This document shows, in pieces, positions 1-7,163 of a stretch of 64,000 bases of DNA (position 1 is the first letter of the stretch; every line of letters starts with the position of its first letter). Source of the stretch: Ciceribacter lividus (GTDB taxonomy: Bacteria > Pseudomonadota > Alphaproteobacteria > Rhizobiales > Rhizobiaceae). The position numbers were made by a program, and so were the translations under genes. The stretch is from assembly GCF_003337715.1 (NCBI RefSeq), contig NZ_QPIX01000014.1:1-64000 (forward strand). The letters are read 5' to 3'. The notes under the pieces are model-generated. The model ran no database searches. It was not told the origin of the DNA and saw only the letters and a list, made by a program, of their open reading frames with translations.

Positions 1-44
1 CGCCGAAAAATCCTCAATTCGCCATGTCGTCGACGTCGGCATAA

Positions 45-95
45 CTGGGGAATTTTACTGCGGCACTTCTGGGGAAAATTCACGCGGCATTGACA
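45..95. repeat. Tandem IS21-like terminal repeats (remnant)
   Basis: Two 22-bp units, at 45-66 and 69-90, each begin CTGGGGAA and end GCGGCA. They match at 16 of 22 positions and are followed by TTGACA at 90-95. Multiple imperfect repeats of this look, followed by a -35-like box, are known from the tips of IS21-family elements, where IstA binds. No istA or istB coding sequence follows, so only the tip remains. Assignment is from memory of the family pattern. Confidence 0.45.
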
Positions 96-97
96 AC

Positions 98-214
98 CGG
101 CTGAAAGCAAAAGGAAAACCTGGAAAGGTCGCCATCGTCGCCGTCATGCGCAGGATGATCATCATCCTCAATGCCAGGATGCGAGACTATCGAGCAACGG
201 TGCTTGAAACTTAA
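98..214 (+). pseudogene. IS110-family transposase C-terminal remnant
   Basis: A reading frame open from the window edge ends at TAA 212-214. Its last part contains KAKGKPGKVAIVAVMRRM followed by ILNARMRD, which resembles the conserved end of IS110/IS1111-family transposases (typically AKGKPKKVALVAVMRKLL then LNAMLRD). The DEDD catalytic region and the rest of the transposase are not present. The frame upstream of about position 98 overlaps the IS21-like repeats and does not look like transposase, so this is a decayed, chimeric insertion-sequence scar. It matters mainly as a marker of a past insertion hotspot next to the following gene. Confidence 0.6.
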
Positions 215-380
215 CACCGTTGCATTCTTTTGGAGTATCGACGATCACAGAAGGGAGTCTCACCCCATCGTGACTTCTCGTCAGAAGGTTGAGCGGGTAT
301 TGCTGGCGTGTAACTATTTTTTGGATGTCGGCGACAAGAGCGCAAAGCGCGACATCCTCAGGAGTAAGCAGGTTCGACGG

Positions 381-1130
381 ATGACCTCGACTGTATTCGC
401 CCGCTATGCTCTGGTCTTCATGACCGTTGCCTGTACATCCGCCCAGGCCCAGGACGGTAATACGCCGCGGGGCGTCATCGAGCTCTTCACCTCGCAGGGC
501 TGCAGTTCTTGTCCGCCGGCCGACAGGGCATTCGAAAGGCTCGCGCAGATGAGCGATGTCGTGGCGCTCGCCTATCACGTCGACTACTGGAACTACATCG
601 GTTGGAACGACACGCTGGCCACGCCGGAGAATACAGGTCGCCAGTATGCCTATGCCCGCAGTCTGGGTCGTAGCGGCGTTTATACTCCGCAGGCCATTCT
701 CAACGGCCGCGACCACCTGAAAGGCACCGACGCGGATGAGGTCACCCTCAAGCTGGACCGAATGCGACGGGAGGGTTTCGGACTTTCTGTGCCCGTTAGC
801 GCGACGCGCAAAAACGAGGAGCTGACAATCACGGTCGGGCAGGGACATGGCAAGGCAGACGTCGTCATCGTCTATTTCCGCCGCAAAGAGGTCGTCGATG
901 TTCTGAAAGGCGAGAATATCGGTAAGGAGGTTGCGTACTGGAACAGCGTCACCGACGTCCAGACCGTTGGGATGTGGGACGGAAGCGAACTCCACCTCGT
1001 GCTGCCGGCAAAAGTCATGGCGAAGGACGGGAACGATGGTTGCGCCGTCCTGCTTCAGACGTCCAGTGCGAAGGGAGAGCCGTCCGCGATTCTCGGCGCG
1101 ACGATGATCATCGGCAAGGACGGAGCGTAA
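381..1130 (+). CDS. DUF1223 family secreted thioredoxin-like protein
   Basis: This 249-residue protein has an N-terminal signal peptide (hydrophobic stretch at residues 8-20, probable cleavage after AQAQ near residue 24). A thioredoxin-like motif follows: VIELFTSQGCSSCPPAD with Cys41 and Cys44. That motif and the overall length fit DUF1223, a family of exported alphaproteobacterial proteins of unknown biochemical role, thought to be thioredoxin-fold. The frame is open upstream to 171, but only the ATG at 381 gives a clean signal peptide; a GGAG lies rather far upstream (361-364). It stands alone, transcribed away from the insertion-sequence scar. A periplasmic redox role is inferred from the CxxC and export signal only. 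Confidence 0.8.
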   Translation: MTSTVFARYALVFMTVACTSAQAQDGNTPRGVIELFTSQGCSSCPPADRAFERLAQMSDVVALAYHVDYWNYIGWNDTLATPENTGRQYAYARSLGRSGVYTPQAILNGRDHLKGTDADEVTLKLDRMRREGFGLSVPVSATRKNEELTITVGQGHGKADVVIVYFRRKEVVDVLKGENIGKEVAYWNSVTDVQTVGMWDGSELHLVLPAKVMAKDGNDGCAVLLQTSSAKGEPSAILGATMIIGKDGA

Positions 1131-1384
1131 CCCCTGAGGGGCGGTCCGGCCCAGAAGCATTGGGGGGCTGGGGGTAAGGGGTCAATGCAACAGACCGGAC
1201 CTTTGGCGCGACGCGCCAACTCAGTGACGCCAGCTTCGGTCGCAAATGGGGCACTGTTTTGACCAAAATGCGGCGGCCAAAAGAAAGGTAGTGTGCTGCA
1301 CTTGTTTGTGCACCGGCTTGCTTTTTCTACCGTCTGAGGCAAACTGTCATTCATCTGTCAAAATCGAAAAGCCGGGGAGTCTTG

Positions 1385-1780
1385 ATGAGCGATCAGCCGG
1401 ATTTGCCGCGCACGGACGCATCGCAGGCGAGCCATTCCGCGCCTATCGTCAGCCTACAGGATTACCGCCAAAGTCGTGATCCGCTTCCGGTCACGTTTCA
1501 CCGCAAGGAACTCGATTCAATCCTCTGGATCTACGGACGCATGGTCGGCGAGGGCGAATGGCGTGACTATGCGATCGACCACCTGAAGGACAAGGCCGTC
1601 TTTTCAGTCTTCAAGCGATCCGGAGAACTGCCGCTTTACCGGATCGAAAAGGATCCGAAACTCGCCGCAAAACAGGGCGCCTATTCGGTGATCCATACCA
1701 GCGGGCGGGTGCTCAAGCGTGGTCACGAACTGACGCAAGTACTGAAAGTCTTCGACAAGAAACTGAAACTGGTGGAGTAG
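1385..1780 (+). CDS. DUF2794 domain-containing protein
   Basis: This 131-residue soluble protein fits DUF2794, a small alphaproteobacterial family of unknown function. After a Ser/Pro-rich N-terminus of about 30 residues comes a conserved core with FHRKELDSILWIYGRMV and a basic C-terminal half (VLKRGHELTQVLKVFDKKL). No membrane segment or catalytic motif is visible. The start is the ATG at 1385, with GGGAG at 1376-1380 as ribosome binding site; the TTG just before it is less likely. Its stop codon directly abuts the stop of the convergent acetyltransferase gene, with no intergenic base. No function is proposed. Confidence 0.8.
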   Translation: MSDQPDLPRTDASQASHSAPIVSLQDYRQSRDPLPVTFHRKELDSILWIYGRMVGEGEWRDYAIDHLKDKAVFSVFKRSGELPLYRIEKDPKLAAKQGAYSVIHTSGRVLKRGHELTQVLKVFDKKLKLVE

Positions 1781-2338
1781 CTAGCCTACAAACAGGCAAC
1801 CCGGATAGCTGTCCTCGTCCGGTACAGTAGCGTTGCCATCCCCCAGCGGCAATTGCATGAGAACGGTGTCGAGCCACCGTCCATGCTTGAAGCCGGTCCC
1901 GATCAGCGTACCTGTTAACTGAAAACCACAGGCGCTATGGAGGCGCACCGAGGCGGGGCTCGCACCGCCGATAACGGCGACCATCTGCCGAAAGCCAAGC
2001 GCCGTGCAGCGTCTTGCCAGTTCCTGCAGCAGTGCCTTGCCGATCCCTCTGCCCTGAGCTTCCCGTGCGAGATAAATCGAGTCCTCGACGAGCCATCGAT
2101 AGGCCGGCCGGGTGCGGAAAGCAGATGCATAGGCATAGCCGAGGAATGCCCCGTCCTCATCGACGGCGGCGATATGAGGATAACCCCTACCGATTATCTC
2201 TGCGAAGCGCGAGGCCATTTCCTCTCGCGTCGGCGGAACCAGCTCGTAACTGGCCGTGCCCGTCACCACGGCGTCCGCATAGATTGTTGCCATCGACGAA
2301 ACATCCGTCGACCTGGTGTCGCGTAGAATGTAGGACAT
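1781..2338 (-). CDS. GNAT family N-acetyltransferase, phosphinothricin-acetyltransferase-like
   Basis: This 185-residue protein is a single GNAT domain. The acetyl-CoA pyrophosphate-binding loop is the AQGRGIGKALLQEL stretch near residue 95, and the N-terminus (RDTRSTDVSSMATIYADAV, then ELVPPTREEM) follows the phosphinothricin/methionine-sulfoximine acetyltransferase pattern (Pat/Bar, YncA). Such enzymes acetylate small amine substrates such as methionine sulfoximine; the true substrate here is unknown. The start is ATG 2338; a GTG three bases upstream is possible, and neither has a strong ribosome binding site. It is convergent with, and touches, the DUF2794 gene. Confidence 0.85.
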   Translation of the reverse strand: MSYILRDTRSTDVSSMATIYADAVVTGTASYELVPPTREEMASRFAEIIGRGYPHIAAVDEDGAFLGYAYASAFRTRPAYRWLVEDSIYLAREAQGRGIGKALLQELARRCTALGFRQMVAVIGGASPASVRLHSACGFQLTGTLIGTGFKHGRWLDTVLMQLPLGDGNATVPDEDSYPGCLFVG

Positions 2339-2425
2339 CACTGAGATACCGGAAGAGATGCAATACCGGCATCTTCCACAAACATGGCCTCACGACAAGA
2401 TCGACGTCCTGGTCGGACAATGAAA

Positions 2426-2450
2426 AGCCCGGCACTATCCGTGCCGGGCT
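2426..2450 (-). terminator. Hairpin terminator downstream of the MHS transporter remnant
   Basis: A 10-bp perfect stem (AGCCCGGCAC at 2426-2435, GTGCCGGGCT at 2441-2450) has a 5-base loop. On the minus strand it is followed by TTTTCATT, a classic intrinsic terminator for the transporter remnant just upstream. The plus-strand side also carries a short T run after the stem, so it may act both ways. Confidence 0.8.
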
Positions 2451-2487
2451 CCGTTTTGCGAGTTGAGTCCGCTCAATACACTCACGC

Positions 2488-2837
2488 TCACGCGTGGATG
2501 TCGGTACCCTTCGTTTCCCGAAGGAAGATCATGCCGATGACGAACGACATGCCGGCGATGACGATCGGGTACCAAAGGCCGTAGTAGATATCCCCTTGGC
2601 TGCGCTCATCGCGAAAGCCGTTGCCGGCAGCAGACCGCCGAACCAACCGTTACCAATATGGTAGGGCAGGGACATGCCGGTGTAACGGATGCGGGTCGGG
2701 AACGTGTCGACCAGCATCGCCGCGATCGGACCATAGACCATCGTTACATAGATCATCAGGATCGTGAGAACGACGATCATGCCTGTCCAGTTCACGGCCT
2801 GGAGATCAGCAACCATCTTGACGGCACCAGCATTCGA
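2488..2837 (-). pseudogene. MHS-type MFS transporter, C-terminal remnant with frameshift
   Basis: The minus strand encodes the last part of a metabolite:H+ symporter (MHS) family MFS transporter. One segment contains VYGPIAAMLVDTFPTRIRYT and MSLPYHIGNGWFGGLLPATA, both typical of the last third of the family. Near 2595 the frame shifts: translation stays in one frame up to SAAKG, then homology continues in another frame as DIYYGLWYPIVIAGMS through FLRETKGTDIHA to a TGA at 2488-2490. A single lost base explains this. Upstream of about 2837 no transporter sequence is recognisable, so roughly the first 80 percent of the gene is gone. Substrate cannot be assigned. Confidence 0.8.
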
Positions 2838-3315
2838 TCTCTCACCTTGTGGCCGGAGACGGGTACCCAATGATTCGGAAGCAGAGGCGCTTGGGCGGAT
2901 AGCCGGTGAAGCCGTTGATGCTGCCGTTCGCCGCATCAACGGCGACGGACGACCATGGGTATTGGAGCTGCGAGATCAGGCGTTCGGCTCTTGGTGGGTG
3001 GGCGAGAGCACGCGTCGTACGCTTATGCTTCCACTTGACTCCGTCGAAAAACGCCTTAATAGCTCGGCCTGAGAAGGGATTCGTTCATGCACCGTTTCGG
3101 TCTGCCAATTGTCGCGGCATCCGACCTGGCCTATGCAGCCGGGCAGAGTGCGTTTGCCTCCCGTTCATCCACAATCAAGGCCAAAACGACGACGAAAACC
3201 GTCTGACGTCTCTGGCCTCCGCTCTCTCCCCGGCAAGGCCGGGGATACGGAAACAAGGCACTTGCCGAAGGTTTCCCCTCACCAGCCGTGGAGAGAAAGA
3301 AAGAGAGCAGGAAAC
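2838..3315. other. Non-coding / decayed stretch upstream of asd
   Basis: No convincing gene was found here. The left part is probably decayed sequence from the deleted transporter. A 7-bp GC hairpin (CCCCGGC 3228-3234, GCCGGGG 3238-3244, loop AAG) lies about 70 bases before asd and has no T run; it could be a leader element. The frame of asd stays open leftward to 3109, but that extension has no similarity to the family and is treated as leader. Confidence 0.5.
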
Positions 3316-4350
3316 ATGGGTTTCAAGATTGCAGTTGTAGGCGCCACCGGCAATGTCGGGCGGGAAATGCTTGGTATTCTCGCCGAGCGCGGCTTCCCCG
3401 CAGATGAAGTTGTCGCACTCGCATCGGCACGGTCGCAGGGCACCGAAGTATCGTTTGGCGACAAGACGCTGAAGGTACAGAACCTCGAGAATTACGACTT
3501 CTCCGACACGGATATCTGCCTCATGTCAGCGGGCGGCACCATCTCGCAGAAGTGGTCCCCCAAGATCGGAGCTCAGGGTTGCGTCGTAATCGACAACTCG
3601 TCCGCCTGGCGCTATGACGCCGACGTGCCGCTGATCGTGCCGGAAGTGAATCCGGACGCCATCGTCGATTTCAAGAAGCGCAATATCATTGCCAACCCGA
3701 ACTGCTCGACCGCCCAGCTCGTCGTTGCCTTGAAGCCGCTTCATGACGCGGCAAAGATCAAGCGGGTCGTGGTATCCACCTATCAGTCGGTCTCGGGTGC
3801 CGGCAAGGAAGGTATGGACGAACTTTTCAGCCAGACCCGTGCCGTTTTCGTCGCCGATCCGATCGAAGCGAAGAAGTTCACCAAGCGCATCGCCTTCAAT
3901 GTCATTCCGCACATCGACGTCTTCATGGAGGATGGCTACACGAAGGAGGAATGGAAGGTTCTCGCTGAAACCAAGAAGATGCTTGATCCCGCGATCAAGG
4001 TTACCTGCACCGCCGTGCGCGTTCCCGTGTTCATCGGCCATTCGGAATCGGTGAACATCGAGTTCGAAAACGAAATCACGGCCGATCAGGCCCGCGACAT
4101 CCTTCGCGAGGCCCCTGGTTGTCTGGTCGTCGACAAGCACGAGAACGGTGGTTACGTCACGCCGGTCGAGTGTGCCGGTGAGGATGCAACCTATATTTCC
4201 CGTATCCGCGAGGACGCAACGGTCGAGAACGGCCTCAACATTTGGGTGGTGTCCGACAATCTCCGCAAGGGCGCCGCACTCAATGCAGTGCAGATTGCGG
4301 AACTGCTCGTCAACCGCGGCCTGCTGAAGCCGAAGAACGCCGCAAATTGA
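3316..4350 (+). CDS. asd: Aspartate-semialdehyde dehydrogenase
   Basis: Catalyses NADPH-dependent reductive dephosphorylation of L-aspartyl-4-phosphate to aspartate semialdehyde, the branch point to lysine/diaminopimelate, threonine and methionine. The 344 residues match the usual length. Visible motifs are the N-terminal nucleotide-binding VVGATGNVG (residues 7-15), the catalytic cysteine in NPNCST (Cys130) and the substrate-binding QSVSGAGKEG. The start ATG 3316 is preceded by AGCAGGA and removes a 69-codon upstream extension that is not family-like. It is apparently a single-gene unit, followed by a strong GC hairpin. Confidence 0.96.
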   Translation: MGFKIAVVGATGNVGREMLGILAERGFPADEVVALASARSQGTEVSFGDKTLKVQNLENYDFSDTDICLMSAGGTISQKWSPKIGAQGCVVIDNSSAWRYDADVPLIVPEVNPDAIVDFKKRNIIANPNCSTAQLVVALKPLHDAAKIKRVVVSTYQSVSGAGKEGMDELFSQTRAVFVADPIEAKKFTKRIAFNVIPHIDVFMEDGYTKEEWKVLAETKKMLDPAIKVTCTAVRVPVFIGHSESVNIEFENEITADQARDILREAPGCLVVDKHENGGYVTPVECAGEDATYISRIREDATVENGLNIWVVSDNLRKGAALNAVQIAELLVNRGLLKPKNAAN

Positions 4351-4366
4351 CATCTTGTGATTTGCT

Positions 4367-4392
4367 CCGCCGCCGGTCCAAGCCGGCGGCGG
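4367..4392 (+). terminator. GC-rich hairpin after asd
   Basis: A perfect 10-bp stem (CCGCCGCCGG at 4367-4376, CCGGCGGCGG at 4383-4392) has a 6-base loop, 16 bases after the asd stop. It lacks a following T run, so it is a terminator-like or mRNA-stabilising hairpin rather than a textbook intrinsic terminator. Confidence 0.5.
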
Positions 4393-4521
4393 GTGCGTAA
4401 AGCCGGCGTGCGCGGAGCGTCGCCCTCAAGTAACTGGCGAGTGCGAAACTACCGCGTGACAGAATCAATACTGGCTGGCATGTTCACCAGCAAGGTTCAG
4501 GACGCGGAACACGAGGTCTCT

Positions 4522-5343
4522 ATGCAATTCTCAAAGTTTGCCACTGCAGCTTTTCTGGCAATGGTTGTAGGCAGTGCAGCGGTCAATAATGCAAGCGCAG
4601 CGCAATGCGGCAAGACGTCCGCGGGATTCTCAGATTGGATTCAGGAATTCAAGCAGGAAGCGGCCGGACAAGGTGTGAACGCAAGGTTGCTCGACCAAGT
4701 GTTCGCGACCGTCTCTTACAATACCAACACCATCCGTGCGGACCGAGGCCAGAAGAGCTTCAAGCTCTCTTTCGATCAGTTCATGAAGAAACGTGGTGGT
4801 GCAGTCATCATCTCTCGTGGCAAGGCAATGAAGAAGAACAATGCCTCGCTGTTCTCGAGGATCGAAAGCAGGTACGGAGTCCCCGCTGGTCCGCTGATCG
4901 CCATCTGGGGCATGGAAACGGGGTTCGGCGGCTATATGGGCAACGAGCACACGCTTTCTGCCGTTGCAACCCTCGCGTACGACTGCCGCCGGACGGACTA
5001 CTTCACCGACCAGCTCTATGCCGCGCTCCAGCTCGTCGGAAGCAAGTCGCTGGCCCTCAACGCCAGAGGCGCCGCCCACGGAGAAATAGGGCAGACGCAG
5101 TTTTTGCCGCGCAATGTCGTCCGCTTCGGGGCTGATGGTGACGGTGACGGCCGTATCGACCTCGTGCACTCGCGTGCTGATGCCTTGGCTTCCACCGCCA
5201 ATTTCTTGCGTGGCCACGGATGGCAGACCGGCGCAGGATATCAGCCGGGCGAACCGAATTTTGGAGCGCTTCAGGGCTGGAACGCCGCATCCGTCTACCA
5301 GCAGGCGATTGCCTATATCGGTGCCCAGATCGACGGCCGGTAA
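4522..5343 (+). CDS. Lytic murein transglycosylase (MltB-like, SLT_2 family)
   Basis: This 273-residue exported protein has a signal peptide (MQFSKFATAAFLAMVVGSAA..., cleavage near NASAA, residue 27). The rest is one membrane-bound-lytic-transglycosylase-B type domain (GH103/SLT_2). The catalytic glutamate lies in IWGMETGFGGYMG, followed by LSAVATLAYDCRR and the GEIGQTQFLPRN segment. These enzymes cleave peptidoglycan between MurNAc and GlcNAc to form 1,6-anhydromuropeptides. No C-terminal peptidoglycan-binding domain is present; other MltB-like proteins of the genus often carry one. The start is ATG 4522 with GAGG seven bases upstream; the more upstream in-frame ATG would spoil the signal peptide. 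A 15-bp tandem duplication covers its stop codon. Confidence 0.9.
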   Translation: MQFSKFATAAFLAMVVGSAAVNNASAAQCGKTSAGFSDWIQEFKQEAAGQGVNARLLDQVFATVSYNTNTIRADRGQKSFKLSFDQFMKKRGGAVIISRGKAMKKNNASLFSRIESRYGVPAGPLIAIWGMETGFGGYMGNEHTLSAVATLAYDCRRTDYFTDQLYAALQLVGSKSLALNARGAAHGEIGQTQFLPRNVVRFGADGDGDGRIDLVHSRADALASTANFLRGHGWQTGAGYQPGEPNFGALQGWNAASVYQQAIAYIGAQIDGR

Positions 5344-5366
5344 CGCGCAGCCCGGTAACGCGCAGC
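5337..5366 (+). repeat. 15-bp tandem duplication across a stop codon
   Basis: CCGGTAACGCGCAGC occurs twice head to tail (5337-5351 and 5352-5366). The first copy contains the last codon and TAA stop of the transglycosylase gene, and the second repeats them in the non-coding spacer. It reads as a recent slippage duplication. Confidence 0.9.
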
Positions 5367-5376
5367 CACGCCGAAT

Positions 5377-6018
5377 CTAGAGCTCGAGGCGCTGGAAATC
5401 ACGCGTCTCGCGGTTCATGATCCAGAGTTCGCCATTGCCGATGTCGAACCAGGCGCCATGAATATTGAGCTTTCCGCGCTCCTCAAGGATCTTGACGCAG
5501 GGGAAAGTCCTGAGATTTGCAATCGAGTTGCGAATTGAAATACGCTCCAGTGCCGTCTGCCGTTCGCCGGCGGTCATGATGGAGTTTGCCTGAATCTGTT
5601 CGGCAGCGGGTTTCAATAGCCCCATCCACTTGCCGATGAAATCACCCGGCGAGAGAGGCTCCGCATTGGGATCGAGCGCCGCCCGAATACCTCCGCATCG
5701 TCCATGGCCCATGACGATGATGTCACGCACCTTCAGAGCCTGGACCGCAAATTCGAGTGCCGCCGACGTCGCATGAAATTGGCCGTCCGGCTCGTAGGGT
5801 GGAACCATGTTCGCAACGTTGCGGACCACGAAGAGCTCACCGGGACCGGCGTCGAAAATGGTCTCCGGGGCCGCCCGGGAGTCGCAGCAGGCAATCACCA
5901 ATGTCTGGGGTTTCTGGCCGGTTTCGGCCAGAACGCGGTAACGTTCGCGCTCATCAACGTAGCGCCCGGTCATGAAGTTGCGGTAACCGGTAACGAGAGT
6001 GTCTGGAAAACGCAGCAT
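5377..6018 (-). CDS. Beta-class carbonic anhydrase
   Basis: Interconverts CO2 and bicarbonate in the cytoplasm, supplying bicarbonate to carboxylases. The 213-residue protein has the beta-class zinc signature: CCDSR at residues 44-48 (Cys44 ligand, Asp46/Arg48 dyad) and HGRCGG with His105 and Cys108. The chosen start is the ATG at 6018 (MLRFPDTLVTGYRNF), which matches the family N-terminus; the frame continues 20 codons upstream without similarity. It lies between convergent and co-directional neighbours (the transglycosylase on plus, pdxY upstream on minus) and is probably its own unit. Confidence 0.93.
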   Translation of the reverse strand: MLRFPDTLVTGYRNFMTGRYVDERERYRVLAETGQKPQTLVIACCDSRAAPETIFDAGPGELFVVRNVANMVPPYEPDGQFHATSAALEFAVQALKVRDIIVMGHGRCGGIRAALDPNAEPLSPGDFIGKWMGLLKPAAEQIQANSIMTAGERQTALERISIRNSIANLRTFPCVKILEERGKLNIHGAWFDIGNGELWIMNRETRDFQRLEL

Positions 6019-6121
6019 GTATTTTCGATTATATTGGACCGGAAACAGATGCAATCCGTTCTGCCAACAAACTTGCATGACTTTCGGCGCCGGATGTGCT
6101 CCACACCGTTCATTGGGAAGC

Positions 6122-6991
6122 CTATGGTCTCAAGGCAGGATGCATGATCCGTCGAATCTGCACGAGTGCCATCGGTGACATCAGGCTCGACGCATCACTT
6201 TCCAACGTCAGCTCATCGCTCCCGCGCTTCATCGTTCGCGCCAATATTTCGTAGACACTCGCGGTTGCCAACTGGAGCGCCCGCTCTTCCGGTATCCCTG
6301 AAAGAAGGCGCGCCAGGAACACCGCGGCGAGAAGGTCACCCAGGCCGTTTGGCGGATTGTCGATCAATCTGTGCTCTGACAGCAATGCATGCCGGCCGGA
6401 AAGCAACAGGTTACCGACTCCACCCGCCATCATCGGCAGCGCTGTCGTCACCAGCATACGCGCATGACCGAGCGACAACGCGGCATCTATGATGGCGGTA
6501 TTGTTCTCAAGCGAGCTTCCCACCATCCAGCTGAGCTCGTAACGATTGGGAGTCGCAATTGACGCAAGCGGGATAAGGTTGTCGCGAATTCCCTTTGCGG
6601 TCTCTTCGGAAACATAAAGGCCGCCCATATCTCCCATGACCGGATCACAGAGATAAAGAAGGTCGGGATTTCTCGCCTTGAGTGCCGCGACGAGCCGGGC
6701 GACAGCACGGGTTTGCCCCGCGTTGCCGAAGTAGCCTGTCAGTACCGCGCCCACCTCCGATATCCACGGGGCGTCGATCAGGTCATCAATCAGCTGGTCG
6801 AAGCCGGCTTCCGGGAACGAAAGTCGCGTCGACTTTCCATGCCCAGGATGCCACGGCAACACGACTGTCGGCAAAGCCCAGACAGGATAGCCCAACGTTT
6901 CCAATGCGAAGACCGCGGCGCGATTTCCGACCGAGCCCCGAACTACGTGGCTGGAGATGACGATCACCGCACAGGAAGGGCTTTTGTTCAT
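6122..6991 (-). CDS. pdxY: Pyridoxal kinase PdxY
   Basis: Phosphorylates pyridoxal (and related vitamers) with ATP in the B6 salvage pathway. The 289 residues form a ribokinase-like fold: the N-terminal VISSHVVRGSVGNRAA contacts substrate, GYFGNAGQ and DPVMGDMGGLYV are PdxY hallmarks, and NPPNGLGDLLAAVFLA holds the anion hole and catalytic Asp (GxGD; the middle residues are LG rather than TG or VG). It is divergently transcribed from the NAD-glutamate dehydrogenase gene across a 172-bp AT-richer gap, which must hold both promoters. Confidence 0.92.
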   Translation of the reverse strand: MNKSPSCAVIVISSHVVRGSVGNRAAVFALETLGYPVWALPTVVLPWHPGHGKSTRLSFPEAGFDQLIDDLIDAPWISEVGAVLTGYFGNAGQTRAVARLVAALKARNPDLLYLCDPVMGDMGGLYVSEETAKGIRDNLIPLASIATPNRYELSWMVGSSLENNTAIIDAALSLGHARMLVTTALPMMAGGVGNLLLSGRHALLSEHRLIDNPPNGLGDLLAAVFLARLLSGIPEERALQLATASVYEILARTMKRGSDELTLESDASSLMSPMALVQIRRIMHPALRP

Positions 6992-7163
6992 GGTCGAATG
7001 TCCTCACCCACGATTTTTGTCGTATATTGGTAACAAAATCGCAAAATCACGTCATATTTCACCATTTCATTGGCGATTTGTATGGCAATCTTAAACGAGT
7101 CGATATTAAACAGCGGCTACACGAGTCGTGTTGTAGACTGGAGCATAAAGGAGGAAAGGCTCA
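6992..7163. promoter_or_regulatory. Divergent promoter gap, pdxY / NAD-GDH
   Basis: This 172-bp intergenic stretch is clearly more AT-rich than its surroundings and lies between two divergent starts. It ends in a very strong ribosome binding site, AAAGGAGGAAAGG, for the dehydrogenase. No specific operator could be identified by eye. Confidence 0.5.

Noticed and set aside
168-1160. 330-codon open frame antisense to the DUF1223 gene
   Set aside because: No family similarity, while the plus strand encodes a clear signal peptide and CxxC protein.
3109-3315. 69-codon N-terminal extension of asd
   Set aside because: Not family-like; ATG 3316 yields the standard 344-residue enzyme.
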